Below, piece by piece: positions 25,046-37,899 of a stretch of DNA of 64,000 nt. The first letter of the stretch is position 1; each line of letters starts with the position of its first letter. Location: positions 49,138,688 through 49,202,687 of the forward strand of contig CM055105.1 of NCBI GenBank assembly GCA_029204225.1. Reading direction: 5' to 3'. The notes under the pieces were generated by a model, which saw only the letters and a program-made list of their open reading frames with translations, made no database searches and was not told the origin of the DNA. The DNA is from Diphasiastrum complanatum (lineage: Eukaryota > Streptophyta > Lycopodiopsida > Lycopodiales > Lycopodiaceae). Position numbers and translations under genes: made by a program.

Positions 25046-26109
25046 CTATTTGTAGAGAGAGAAATAAGAATTGTGCCAATCCCTTTGATTGCACACTCAC
25101 CATCATTGGCCGTGTAGATCACCCTCTTGTCATCTCCATATGCCAACAAAGAAGTGAAGTACTCTTTGTGAAAGGTCATGTGTGAACTTGCTCCACTATC
25201 AATCCACCAAGGATCTAGATCTCCATCATTAGCAAGCATACATGAAGACATCACAAAAGCATCATCATTTGCATCTTGCACATCCAAACCATCCTCATCA
25301 AGAGTAAGATTACCTTGCTTGTCTCCTTGATCTCTCTTCTTCTTGTAGCACTCACTTGCAAAGTGTCCTTTGATGACACAATAGAAGCACTTGAGCTTTG
25401 ATCTATCCTTCTTTTTGCCACTTGAAGAAGCATCCACTTGATCTTGCCCTTTAGACCACTTGCTTTTGGTTTTGCCCTTGAATTTGCCCTTTGTGAACAG
25501 AGCATCCTCTTGAAGTGTCGACGTAGATCCACCTCTTGCTTGAAGCCTATATTCCTCATTGATCAAGATCTCTTGAAGATCCATCAAACTTGGCAAAGTC
25601 TTTTGAATAGCAATACTTTGAACAATGTTAGCATGAGCATCCAACAAGCCATTAAGAATCACTTGAATAAGTTCTCCTTCCTTAATGCTTTCATCTATGC
25701 AAGCTAACTCATCATTCAATGCTTTCATTCTCAAAACAAAAGTACTTGGACTTTCTTCATTCTTTTGCAAACAAGAAAAGATTTGTCTTAGAGTCAACAC
25801 TCTAGAAGTAGACTTGGATTCATAAAGCGTCTTCAATGAATTCCAAGCTTCCAAAGATGATGTGCACTTACCAACTTCCTTGAGAAGTTCATTGGTAACA
25901 TTCATCTTTATCATGTGTAGAGCCTTCTTGGCCCTCTTGTCATACCTCAATTGATCTTGTTGTGTTACTGGTCTCTCCTCCAAACCTACAACAATATCCA
26001 AAACATCATTCATCTCAAGAAGTGACTCCATCCTCACTTTCCATAATGAATAGTTACTTGAGGTAAGCCTATCATTGGCTTCCAACATGACTCCAATTGA
26101 GGTTGCCAT
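24988..26109 (-). CDS. Copia Gag and protease (open frame of 373 codons)
   Basis: Starts MATSIGVMLEANDRLTSSNY, followed by SLWKVRMESLLE, the start of a UBN2/retrotransposon gag domain (residues about 10-190, including SCLQKNEESPSTFVLRMKAL). A Lys-rich linker precedes one zinc knuckle, CFYCVIKGHFASEC (about residue 242). The retropepsin loop WWIDSGASSHMT follows at about residue 303, with the catalytic Asp-Ser-Gly intact. The frame then runs off through a frameshift. ATG at 26109 is preceded by a leader of about 580 bp from the primer site. This is the best preserved retroelement frame in the window. Confidence 0.85.
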   Translation of the reverse strand: MATSIGVMLEANDRLTSSNYSLWKVRMESLLEMNDVLDIVVGLEERPVTQQDQLRYDKRAKKALHMIKMNVTNELLKEVGKCTSSLEAWNSLKTLYESKSTSRVLTLRQIFSCLQKNEESPSTFVLRMKALNDELACIDESIKEGELIQVILNGLLDAHANIVQSIAIQKTLPSLMDLQEILINEEYRLQARGGSTSTLQEDALFTKGKFKGKTKSKWSKGQDQVDASSSGKKKDRSKLKCFYCVIKGHFASECYKKKRDQGDKQGNLTLDEDGLDVQDANDDAFVMSSCMLANDGDLDPWWIDSGASSHMTFHKEYFTSLLAYGDDKRVIYTANDGECAIKGIGTILISLSTNRNVHFGGCLVYSIYYQEFA

Positions 26110-26689
26110 GTAGCAATGACCTGATCTTCTCTTTCAACCTGTTTCAATGCACAAAGCACTCCTTTGAACAACAACAAATGCTTTCAAAAGAAATCACCAA
26201 GATTTGAAACTATCTCACAAATTCTCTTCTAGCACTTATCCAAGCAAATCAACACATAGAATCATGGAATCTTGATCAACCTATGATCTATCCTCAATCT
26301 AATGACTTTTGCCACTTCCTAAGATTGAAACACACTCAAATGAAGTCCAGCAACCTCACTATCTCGAGATCCAATCAAAATTAGGGTTTTGACAAAATCA
26401 CAAAAAATTGATTATTCCAAATCTACATGCAAATGCTGAAAATTTGATATGCAATCTATAAGCCACCACTTAGGCTGAACCAATGATCCAAAAATCCAGC
26501 ATGTGAATTCAAAAAATGGAATTGAACAAGTATATTGACCTATTTAGTGTTTTGATCTACAAAAGATTCAATCTACAAAAGCAAAAAATCTGATTTTGGT
26601 GTAGAATCCTCTCTAGCATGCTCTAGACTTGATATCTTCACCAAATCATTGATAGATCTGATTTCCTCCTTCATAACCTGAAACACAAG

Positions 26690-26700
26690 CTCTGATACCA
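26690..26700 (-). other. Copia primer-binding site (initiator tRNA-Met)
   Basis: The plus strand reads ctctgatacca, identical to the 3' end of plant initiator tRNA-Met, so the minus strand carries tggtatcagag directly next to the LTR end. Confidence 0.9.
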
Positions 26701-27349
26701 TGTGAAAGATTTCAGATCCTTAAGATCCAATCTACTTGAATGATCTTTGGTTAGAAAGAGAAATACACTACCAATTTCACCAATGTAGAAAAATCAACAT
26801 CTACACACAATTTGAGATGCAAACACTAATAGAACTTGATCAAACTTGAATGAAATGATTATGTACTGTTGCTGTCCGTACAAAACTAGCAAGCTACTGT
26901 ATTTCACACTGTGGATCCAAAAATAGCAAATATAGATCATTCTACACATAGAATTGCAAGCAATCACCAAGATAGTGCACCAATGGATAGTAGAACCCAA
27001 GAGAACCATGTATAAGCATGAAATGAGATAGAGAAGAGAGAAGATGACTCTCTCCACGAGGTACATCCTTTTATAGCAGGTCCAAACCCTATTTGGCCAC
27101 TTGGCTTTTCCACCAAAATGCTAACCCTACCAATTTTGGGTCTAGATTCAATGTACCCAACTTATTCAAATTGAATCTACTCAAACTCGCATTCTATCTT
27201 TCCCACACTTTCAAAAAGTGTTTATTCAAATGAAATTTAGATTAATGACCTTTGAAAAGTCAACCTCTAAGTCTAAAACAAGTTTTGGCCTCAATATGCC
27301 AAATATGGAAATATTGCAAAATGTGATGAAACTAGTTGAATCTTTCACA
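26701..27349 (-). repeat. Copia 5' LTR, 649 bp
   Basis: Bounded by tgtgaaagatt at 26701 and aatctttcaca ending at 27349, an 11-base terminal inverted repeat with TG...CA ends. The inner end abuts the primer site. On the minus strand a TATA box (CTATAAAAGG, TATA at 27075-27069) lies in the outer part, so the transcript would begin near 27040. The base following the LTR starts atgat (27350-27354), a candidate 5-bp target duplication whose partner is lost. Confidence 0.9.
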
Positions 27350-27977
27350 ATGATCTCTTATATATCTAACCATCACACTTGATCTAAGTTATTGTGCTGG
27401 TAGATTAAATCAATTTATGCAAGATCCTAGTGAGTCTCATTGGTCGCTAGGAATAAGAGTATTGAGATACATCTAAGAGTCTAGAGATTTTGGCATAATG
27501 TATGGAGGATCTACACCTAGCCTTTATGGATTTTTAGATTCAGACTTTGAAGTTGATCATGTGGATAGGAATTTTATAAGTGCATATGCTATTTTCATTG
27601 AAGATGGAGCTATCTCTTGAATGTCAAAGAAACAAGAATTTGTCTCACTATCTTCGACCGAGGCTGAGTACAAAGTATTCAATGCTTGCACCAAGGAGAT
27701 GCTATGGATTAAAATGATGCTATTAGATCTTCACTTGATGGATTCTATGAAGACTCCAATTATTATGTACAATCTTTGAGCTCAAAGTTTGGCCAATAAT
27801 CTGGTTTTTCATGCAAGGATCAAGTAGTGAGGTTCCAATCATTTTGTGAGGGATCAAGTGTTGGCAAAGAAGGTGGAGCTTCAACATGTTTCTTCAAAGG
27901 AATTTGTGGCTAATAATTTCACCAAGTCATTAGAAAATGACCTATTTATAAAGCATAGACTGTTGGAGCTCTGATAG
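27350..27977 (+). mobile_element. Ty1/copia RNase H-region remnant
   Basis: Plus-strand translation, with stops, gives LDLSYCAGRLNQFMQDPSES, HW, IMYGGSTPSLYGFLDSDFE, then SKKQEFVSLSSTEAEYKVFN, VFHARIK and LQHVSSKEFVANNFTKSLEN. These are the end of RT plus the complete run of copia RNase H motifs (SSTEAEY being the hallmark). It is a different copy from the minus-strand element, whose LTR ends exactly where this remnant begins, so the minus-strand element probably inserted into it. Confidence 0.85.
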
Positions 27978-28929
<952 letters not shown>

Positions 28930-29025
28930 ATATTTACATAGTATGCTGGTGCTCAGGACTCGAATATGAATGATTCGAGTTTTGATGACTCGATTTCTGG
29001 AGATTCGAATTCTGGTGACTTGGAG

Positions 29026-31672
29026 TGATGCTTAGTTCCAACATAGATCAAATCTTGGAGTATGTTCTAAATCTATTTTAAAACTAGTTGAAGAGGGAGT
29101 GTGAAAATTGTAGTTTTCTAATTTTTTATTTAGTATTTGAGCCTAAATGAGAATTAAATATAGTAAATAAAGTGCACATGGTTATTTTACATGTGTAGAA
29201 ATAGTGTACATAACCATTTTAAAGCTGGGTCCAAGTTCATCTAGTCACTTGTACTCACAAAAATTCGTTTTTAGCTTTACTTGAAAAATTTGGCCAATAT
29301 GACTAGTTTAGGTCAAGTTTTGGATAAGCTAGGCCAAATGAATCTAGAGAGAGAGAGAGAGTAATCACTTCTAGTTATGGATAGCAAGGTTTATGCTGGA
29401 ATAGCAGACCTAAGAGGTATTTCACTTTTTGAAGCTTTGGAAGCAATACTATCATCTTATCTTTGCTTTTCTTCTAGATTTGTGTAAGATACTTGATGTA
29501 TGCTTGCTAAATCTCTATTTTAGTAAGGAATCAAATGCATCATTGTTGTAGTATGGCCTATTTATAAAGAATAGGATATGATCTAAACACGTGTGGAGTA
29601 GCTTTTGATTCTCTTTCATTTTGGTAATGTGATCTTGATCAAACAAGTGAGATTGTGTAGAAAGTTTCTATAATTTTTACAAGAGATTTTTTGTGCAATT
29701 ACTATTGGCCTAGATCCAAGTTTAGGATCATCATTAGATCTTAAATTTTCACATGCAGGTTGTCCTTTGCTGCTGTTGCTACTGTGGCTAGAACTTGTTC
29801 TTGTTGCTACTCCTCCATTTGTTGTTTCTACTAGGGCTATTTTTTTTTGTCATAGCCACCGGTTGCCCCTTGTAGCATCCACCATGGCCTCCTGTTCCTG
29901 CTCCTACTGCATTGTTCATGTGCCTCGATTGTCTCTAAATCTGCTTGATGTAACAATGTTGTCATCCTTGGATTCCTTGTTGTCTATTTGGTATGTGCCA
30001 TATACTAGAGTGCTACTTGTTTGGTACGTGCCATGCAATAGAATGATCAATAGCTATTGTGCAGGGATTTTAATAATGGCAAGAATGGGCATTGATGGGA
30101 GAGTACAATGATGATAGCATGTGAGGTCCTAATGATGGGGATGATAGCATGCAAAACTAGAAAGAGTAAAAATTCTTACAATATTGAGAAGATGTGTGCG
30201 GCAGGAGCGCTGCTGGTGCCAGTGGCCCCAAGAGTAAAGCTTGTAGTTTTAACTAGCTTTACAACAAAAACATAGTTATAGGAATAGGGTTTTGTGAAGG
30301 AGTGGGAAAGTGTTGAAGTACAATAAGTCGTGTGTAGCCCAATGGTGGTTTGCGTAGCAGTTTGTTTGGTAGGTTGCTTAGTAGCTAGATCCTCAAGTTG
30401 CAACGTGTTCTGATCAATTGGCTGCATAGTAACTTGTGGAAGGTGCATCATTGCTAATGTAAAATAGTAGTGAGTTTATGATGGATTTCTCAATAAAAAA
30501 TCCAGCCCTCTCAAACAACTCTTCACATTGGAGTGCTTGGGAAGTCCAAAATTTGAATTGGAGGTTTCTCATTAGTTCATTCAAAAAACAAGGGACTCCT
30601 GCCATGTCATACTTACGTTGCATTGTCACCCTGTAGGAGATGAGGTAGCAAGGCCCTTGGGACTTTGCTTCTATGTCTCCCTTGCTTAACAAAAAATAAC
30701 CAATGCCATGGTAGGGATTCAAAGTGGCTAATCAATCTACAATATTTCATTTAACACTTACCAGTCATGAGTGAAGAAGGATGGTTATCCAATTTTGTAA
30801 TTCATCTCACTCTCCAAGGCTTAAAAACTGGGTGGCAACACAACAGGCTAAGCAAGCAAGTTGAACCCATGGTGTGATCACATGCATTGGTATGGTTGCT
30901 CCACTCCCATGAGGTGCTCTATGATGACTTAAGTTGTGTTTACCAAGGAAGGAGCTGCTCCTTGGTTACTATCATAAAAAGAACTTGTGTTTGATCCTAT
31001 CAGGATTCCTATATCTATATATATATATAAACTTATGTACACTTTTGCACATGTGTATGGTGCACCCATGCATCCTCCTCCCCTCACCCATGCATACACT
31101 ATATTTGAACCAAAATTGATGGGGAGGAGGATGCATGTATGGCCCTACTCCCATGCATGCATATATACATTTGTGTATGTGAATATGTATGGGGGAGTAG
31201 TATGTACACACGCTTAAGACTCTCTATTATAGCCTACTTTCCCCCCTTTCACCCAATTTGAATTTTCACCTCCTCTCCTCCCCCGCTTTCTCTCTATCCT
31301 TCCCCGCTCTCTGTCTCTCTCCTCCCCCGCTTTCTCTCTCTCCTTCCCCACATCTCTTCTCTGTCTCTCTCTATCTCCTTCACATCCACAAACTAACATG
31401 CATCCACAAACTAATACACATGCGCACATGCAATGAAGAAGATGATCCAAATCTTTCTCTTTCTCTCTCGGATCCAAAAAAGAAGGTAGAGGTTGAAAGA
31501 ACAATAGGTGACAATGATCTGGATGAACAACAATCTGCGTCTAACTCCATGTGGCTGGTTTGTGCGTGATCAGGTGGGTGTCCTTCCTCCTTTTGACATG
31601 AAAATAACAATCTTTTTATGAGTTTTCGGATTGTCATGAATTGAACGCAGATTTTTTATTCATAGTGATTAC
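29026..31672. other. Unassigned DNA, CT-rich near 31.3 kb
   Basis: No gene recognised. From 31255 to about 31380 the plus strand is CT-rich with repeated cctcccccgctttctctct units. The following 31430-31570 is open (EEDDPNLSLSLSDPKKKVEV...) but has no recognisable homology. TA/CA-rich stretches occur at 31010-31150. Confidence 0.4.
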
Positions 31673-31738
31673 TGAGGAAGATGAGAAAAAAGTACATGAA
31701 TTCAGTGAGGAAGATGAGAAAAAAGTACATGAATTCAG
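31673..31738. repeat. Perfect 33-bp tandem duplication
   Basis: Two copies of a unit beginning tgaggaagatgagaaaaaag and ending gaattcag (31673-31705 and 31706-31738). Confidence 0.95.
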
Positions 31739-32113
31739 TTCAAACAGCGACGTTGTATGAGGGAGTTGAAAAGGGAGTTGAAAAACGAGAGGGAGGCATG
31801 TTGCTGCTGTCATGAATAAAACGATTGCCAAATAATGCTGATTGTCAAATAACATCATTTTATGAGTTTTATGAGTTGCTCATCAGGCCATGGGAGGTGT
31901 CAGAGTGAATGTAAGACCGATTGAATTGAGTGGAAGTGGGAATAGAATCAAACCATTTGTCAAGAATAGCAAATTCCATGGCAAGGGTTGCGTGCAGCTC
32001 TGGCTTGAATGAACTCATCACAACCGTAGTAGTCCTTAGATTCTTTCTCAGCCTCTTGTGCGAATGCATTCATGGGAGGAGGATCCGCAGGTGTGTCGTC
32101 TGACCCAAATATC

Positions 32114-32217
32114 TGCTCCCAAATGGGTTCGAAAGTGTGGCCTGGATCATAGGGATCTACATATGTGCTCCCGAATGGCTTCGAAAGTGTGGCCTGGATC
32201 ACAGGGATCTACATATT
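32114..32217. repeat. 52-bp tandem duplication
   Basis: Two copies of a unit starting tgctccc(a/g)aatgg and containing tcgaaagtgtggcctggatc (32114-32165 and 32166-32217), differing at a few bases. Confidence 0.9.
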
Positions 32218-34741
32218 TTGCTATATCCGGAATAGGAATTTGAGAAGAGTTGGGATCGGTCGTGGAGAGGGGAGTTATATTACGTTCCAGTGAGACCATC
32301 CACCTCTGGATGGATGTGGTTCAACCATCCAAGCATGTGATCAAAGGAGCGATTCTCCATGACCAGAAGTACCATAGTCTTGATGGGGCCATTGATGATG
32401 TGCATTTTCTCAAATGTGCTCTACTTTCAAATCTTTCCACTGCTAGACTATAGATACGCACAGCTGCAACAAAATGTCAGAATATGGTGACCTCCTTCCT
32501 CAAAAACCTCAAGATCTGTGATCAATATTTCTTTGTGTGAGCAAACTCATGAGTTTTTTCCTCAGAGCAACGCATATTCAGTGCGCCTATCAAAGGAAGA
32601 TCACACACGTTCATTCTTTGCTTTTTGCAAGCTACAGAAAGAGAGACATGGCAGCTGTATTTGCATTCATCTGAGTGTTGTTGTAAAGTTAATGTGCGAC
32701 AAAATTTTTCCAATTTTGTGCCATGTCTCAAGGATACAAGGAAGGTGTATCACAATTTGGTAGCGCATCTGCTTAGGTTTGTTCAAATTCCATACAATTT
32801 GGTAGCGCATCCGCTTAGGTTCCTTCTTTGATTGCTTTTTCTTCGTTGATCCTTGGGCATTCGTCACCTTCTGAAATACAGGAGCCACCTTTGAAGAAAG
32901 ACCTTCAAGCCTCGAAGCCGACATTTCTTGGGAGCGACTTCATCTTGAAGGAGAGAGCCATTGATTTCAAGGACTGATAACATATATGCTCCTCATCTTT
33001 TCGGTGTTGAGTGAGTGTGATTGAGTGAGACATGACAGAAAATTTACATCATTCATTCTCAAAATAAACACTACTCCATCTATTTTGTTTTGTAAAAAGG
33101 AGCTTCCAAGAGTGAATCTTTTCTCTTTCATATTTTTGAATCTTTAACACACTCTCAAAATGCTTGCGATGCCGCTTGCTGTTGCTACCGTACAACATCA
33201 TCTGGATGATGATCTAAAATCATTGTTGTGTCGAAATTAAGGGCTCATAAGGAAGAGCTCACGGTGGGTAGAGGCCGGAGGCACGAAATGTGTTTTCACG
33301 TAGTTTAACGGGTCATTTGTGTACGGGGCATTGTAATATAAGAACCACACAAATGTACAACTTTTCCCATCATATGTGCAAAAAAATGGATCTCTTGTGC
33401 AAAGCGTACAAAAAACACGGAATAAGCGAGCTAAACACGCTCTTCAAAGGCGTGCAAAAAGCACGGAATGAGCGAGCTAAACCTGCTATAATAAGCAAGG
33501 CCCGAGGGCCTTAAAAGCTATTGCTAGATGCGCTTGCTCTGCATTTAAATTGATCACAGTGCTAGTCTCCAGATCATAGCTGGTTATGAAGCACACTTAA
33601 GATTTTAAGATTTTTGAAGATCTAGATCAGCTTCAACAGCACCAACAATTTACAGTGCATGTTTTAAGGTTGATGGAGGTTAAGTATTCAGCCCAGAATG
33701 AAAATATATTCAGATTAGATCACAGAAGTCAATGCTCATAACAATCAGCTACCACTTTATATGATAAACAAGATCATTTTATAGATGTTGATTTGTATAT
33801 TATGGCAACCATATTACTATTTTAATCACAGAAATGTAATTGATTACAAGCAAAAGAATATTGATTCTACAAATGCACCACCAAGGAAACAAATAATGTA
33901 AGACATTTGCCTCAAACTTCTTACATTTTATTTAGGCTTTGCCATTTGCAAGCTACAATTCAAATTGAAGGCCTATTTGCCTTTCACAGGAAGTCAAAAT
34001 TTTGTGCAAAGCTTGCAAACCTTTTCATTGAAAGATGAATTCCCAAATCTAATATAAACTACACCACATGGCATCGTGGCATTAGGCAAGCAGTTTGGGC
34101 TTGCACATTTATTGCACATCTACGGAAGAGCCAACGCTCTCATACAACTAAGCAAAGTCATTCATATATAGCACCCTTTCAATTAAAAGACTACCTATAT
34201 GATAACGTTTGTAGGGCTAATTGAATGATAGAGTACATATTGTCTATATTGGTTGAATGACACACTACAAGTTGTCCCTATTGGTTCAATGATACATGAC
34301 ATGTGTGTTCATATGTGAAGCCAAGAGGCCCACACATATGGTACATGTATGTACTATGTATGTTGACCCTACAAAAGTTTGCTAACGTGGGTGAAAAGGG
34401 GTAGTCGTTTTTCACTCCTAGAAAAAAAACCAATAGGCCATTTTTATAGCATGAAAGGTTCATTGCAAATGTTATTCATAAGGGGCCAAATCAAGTTATA
34501 GGGGGGTTTTACCTTTTTTTTTACCATAACGAATATGTGTGCATATTGTGTCCTCAATAAGTCTCACATTGACCCATTGTGTGTGTATCATTGCATATGT
34601 CCATGTGCTAATTCAATACACGTGCATACATACTATTGTACATGCAACATGAAATCTCTTGAAACTAGAAACGGTGGAGGACCTTTTTTTTTGGAAACAT
34701 TAATTGTGTACAATTTGTTATCACACACACATATATATATA

Positions 34742-34742
<1 letters not shown>
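32218..34742. other. Unassigned DNA with small duplications
   Basis: A 34-45 bp duplication occurs at 32758-32822 (tggtagcgcatc(t/c)gcttaggtt twice). A second pair lies at 33401-33487 (cgt(a/g)caaaaa(a/g)cacggaat(a/g)agcgagctaaac). No gene recognised. Confidence 0.5.
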
Positions 34743-34807
<65 letters not shown>

Positions 34808-34872
34808 TGCTAAGACCCTAATCTAAGACACTAACCATAACCCTAAAATAAGACTCTAACCCTAACCCTAAT
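34743..34872. repeat. (CA)n microsatellite followed by degenerate ccctaa-type repeats
   Basis: (CA)n runs 34743-34806. It is followed by irregular ccctaa/taaccctaa/ccctaaaa units to about 34872, resembling decayed telomere-type repeats but with mixed unit lengths. Confidence 0.7.
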
Positions 34873-35199
34873 TACATTTACTTAAAAAACCAGCAAAACA
34901 CTTGGGAATCCCCTTTATTGTCTCTCAACTCTTTGTCTCATCTCCATTAATCTCAACAACAACAAAATTAAAGGATTATTTTAAATTGTAACTTCTCATT
35001 TGCATTGATAAATGAAAACCAAATACTAAAAAAAAAAAACAAGAGTCATTTAAAAGGTCATGACGACACTAAACTTATTATAGATAAGGTGATGTGGGAA
35101 AATAGAGCACCCAATCTCCAACCTTACAATACAAAATAAAAATATGTTCATATTCATAAAGAAGCCATCTTTTTTGGTCACCAAAATATTAGGGCACAG

Positions 35200-36185
35200 G
35201 TGGATCAATCAAAACACGAAACTCACATAGCCACTTCTGAATCAATTGATATGTTGTGGCATTTCAGACTTGGCCACCTTACCTACAGCAGTATTCAGCA
35301 AATATCAGTTGAGAGTCTAGTACAAGATTTGCCGACAGTTAGCAAGCCAACTTCTCTATGTGAAAGTTGTATTATTAGCAAGCATGCTAGGAGTCCCTTT
35401 AGTTCAGACTCAGTTCATACATCCAAGTGCTTGCTTGACCTTGTACATAGCGACATTTGTGGCCCAATGCAGACTGCTTCCACAGGGGCAGCTCTCTATT
35501 TCCTAACCTTCATCGATGACTTCTCTCGAAGGAATGCAACCTACTATCTGAAGAACAAATTCGAAGCATTCAAGCTCTTCATGCAGTTCAAGGTGTCTGC
35601 AAAAAATCAGACCCAGAGGAAGATCAAGGCCCTACACACAAATGGAAGGGGAGAGTACATCTCCACAGAATTCAAGGAGTTCTGCAAGACCAACGAGATA
35701 CTTCAACAATATACAACCAGCTACTCACCTCGGTCCAATGGTGTAGCTGAGCGAAAGAATCGGACACTCATCGAAAGTGCCAAGAGCATGATGGCCCATG
35801 CCTCTCTTCCAAAGAAATTCTGGGCAGAAACTGTTACTACAGCTGCCTATTTGTAGAATCAATCCATCACCAAAGCCCTGAATGGCAAGACACCTTACGA
35901 GCTGTGGACAGGATCAAAACCATCACTCAAACATATTCGAGTTTGGATGCATTGCTTTTGCTCAGATCCCTAAGGATCTAAGAAGAAAGCTAGATGACAA
36001 GAGCAGGAAAACGATCTTCATCGGCTATTTCCAAGACCACAAGGCATACAAGCTCTAGAATCTGGATACCGAAAAGGCATTCACCAGTAGAGATGTCATT
36101 TTTGTGGAAGACCAGTTCATCGACCACAAGGGAAAAGCTACTGACAAATCCGACTTAGGGATCGAAAGCATCAAAATTCTGATCT
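35200..36185 (+). pseudogene. Copia integrase
   Basis: Reads MLWHFRLGHLTYSSIQQ and CESCIISKHARSP (HHCC zinc-binding), LVHSDICGPM with the first catalytic Asp, FLTFIDDFSRR, and then LHTNGRGEYIS. The usual TDNGGEY is altered there, so the second catalytic Asp is Asn. It continues through YSPRSNGVAERKNRTLIESA to a TAG after TTAAYL, then NQSITKALNGKTPYELWTGS and later C-terminal motifs in shifted frames. Non-functional by both stops and catalytic change. Confidence 0.9.
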
Positions 36186-36344
36186 AGGGATTAAACTATA
36201 GAATAGTGAGACTGACTCAAACGACAGAACCTCAATGAGCCAACCCACATCAGAGGACCGAAGTTCAACCAAGAAGGTCGAACAGGTCCAGACAGCCTCC
36301 ATCCAGATTTATGGATGATCCAGCCTACTACTTCATCTGAGGTG

Positions 36345-37070
36345 ATGTCTACACTTGATGCTGACCAGTGGAAAGCAGTGATGAACAACGAATTTGATTC
36401 TCTTATGGAGAATCAAACATGGACACTCAATGAGCTGCCAAAGGACTGAAAATCGATTCCATGCAAATAGATATTCAAGGCAAAGTACGACGCTGAAGGA
36501 AGGCTAAATCGTTACAAGGCTAGGCTAGTCGCCAAAGGCTTTTCTTAGATTCCAGATATGGATGATCTAGAAACCTTTAGCCCAGTCGTCAAACATGCGT
36601 CGATCCGCCCACTCCTCTCCTTTGCAACCGCCACAGAATTTGAAGTCCACCAGATGGATGTCCAGACCGCTTTCCTTAGTGGAACCATCGAAGAGGAGAT
36701 CTACATGACACAGCCAGAGGGATACAAACTCAACGACAAGCAACACCACCTTGTATGCAAAATCCACAAGGCGCTCTACGGGCTGAAACAGTCACCCAAA
36801 GCCTGGTTTCAGAAGATCAACACATTTATGATAAAGAATGGTTTCATTCCAAACTCAGCAGATTCGAATGTCTATTTCAAGTCTGTATCAGATTACTTCA
36901 TTATCATCACTCTTTATGTATATAACACCCTCTTGTTTGGTAATAATCTATTTCTGATGAAAGATACAAAATGCATGTTGGCCCAGGAATACAAGATGGA
37001 TGACATGGGTCTAGCCCACTATTGTCTCGAAATCCAAATTGAAAGACTGATATTTATCAATCAACAATGA
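36345..37070 (+). pseudogene. Copia reverse transcriptase
   Basis: Reads DQWKAVMNNEFDSLMENQTW, an in-frame stop, then SRYKARLVAKGF-like sequence. The frame 36558-37070 carries FSPVVKHASIRPLLSFATA, MDVQTAFLSGTIEEEIYMTQ, then ALYGLKQSPKAWF. The active-site loop, YVDDLLIFG in working copia RTs, reads YVYNTLLFGN, so both catalytic Asp residues are lost. The frame ends in TGA at 37070; the RNase H frame resumes 13 bases later. Confidence 0.9.
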
Positions 37071-37082
37071 TATCTCAACAAC

Positions 37083-37856
37083 GTGCTGGAAAAGTATGGA
37101 ATGGCCAACTGCAAACCTAGTCTCTTTTCACTCAACCTTGGACTAAAGCTATCAAAAGAACAGTCTCCTCAAACTGAGGCAGAAAAGGAGGAGATGAAGC
37201 GCTACCCATTTCAATCCATCATCGGCTCATTGATGTACGCAATGATCTATATGCGACCAGACCTTGCATATTCTGTTAGTACACTCAACCAGTTCCTGTC
37301 AAATCTAGACGTAGCTCATTGGAAAGTGCTAACAAAGGTCATGAAGTACATCCAAGCAACGACAACGCTCAGCATCTGCTACAGAGGTAGCCAAACTGCC
37401 AACATCCTTGAAGCCTACACAGATGCGAATTGGGCAGGAGATGTCGACACCAAAAAATCAACTTCTGAATTTGTATTTTTATACAACCAAGGCCCAATTC
37501 CATGGAACAGCCAGAAGCAGACCTCAGTTGCATTATCATCAACAGAATCCGAATACATAGCTGCCACAAATGCAACCAAAGAGGCAATCTGGCTCAAGCA
37601 GCTACTTGTTGACCTAAATCTTACACAAACACTTCCTACAACAATCTATTGTGACAATCAAAGCACAATAGCGCTTTCTCTCAGTTCGAGATTTCACTCT
37701 CAAAGCAAACATATAGAAATTAGGCATCATTATCTTAGAGAGAAAGTGCACAGTAAGGAAGTAGAATTGATCTTCTCAGAACAAATTACATGGCAGCAGA
37801 TTACTTCACAAAGGTTCTATCAAAGGAGCAACATCTCAGATTTAACGATATGTTAA
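37083..37856 (+). pseudogene. Copia RNase H region
   Basis: Open for 257 codons: RYPFQSIIGSLMYAMIYMRP, DLAYSVSTLNQFLSN, AYTDANWAGDVDTKKSTSEF, SQKQTSVALSSTESEYIAAT, IYCDNQSTIALSLSSRFHSQ, SKHIEIRHHYLREKV. These cover the end of RT and the whole RNase H domain, with the acidic residues of DANWAGD, E in SSTESEY and D in CDNQS present. Part of a polyprotein whose upstream parts are broken. Confidence 0.9.
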
Positions 37857-37889
37857 ATCTGAAGATCAAAGTTTTTTAGGATCCACATT

Positions 37890-37899
37890 AAGGGGGGAG
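37890..37899 (+). other. Polypurine tract of copia element
   Basis: aaggggggag stands directly before the TGTTAGATTTC start of the 3' LTR at 37900; it would prime plus-strand DNA synthesis. Confidence 0.85.

Larger units (their letters stand above)
24375..27349 (-). mobile_element. Ty1/copia retrotransposon, 5' half with complete LTR
   Basis: Minus-strand order: 5' LTR (27349-26701), initiator-Met tRNA primer site (26700-26690), untranslated leader, gag-protease frame (26109-24988), GAG-pre-integrase and integrase core (to 24375). RT, RNase H and the 3' LTR are missing, so it is truncated at its 3' side near 24375. Only one frameshift is needed to explain the break between the two frames (about 25030-25045), which suggests a fairly recent insertion. 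Confidence 0.9.

Noticed and set aside
31430-31570. Acidic ORF with DPKKKVEVE as a nuclear-protein exon
   Set aside because: Short, no splice context, and half of it derives from a CT-rich low-complexity tract.
34807-34872. Interstitial telomere
   Set aside because: The units are irregular (ccctaa, ccctaaaa, cactaacc) and few; the plant unit ccctaaa is not repeated in tandem. Kept only as a degenerate repeat next to (CA)n.
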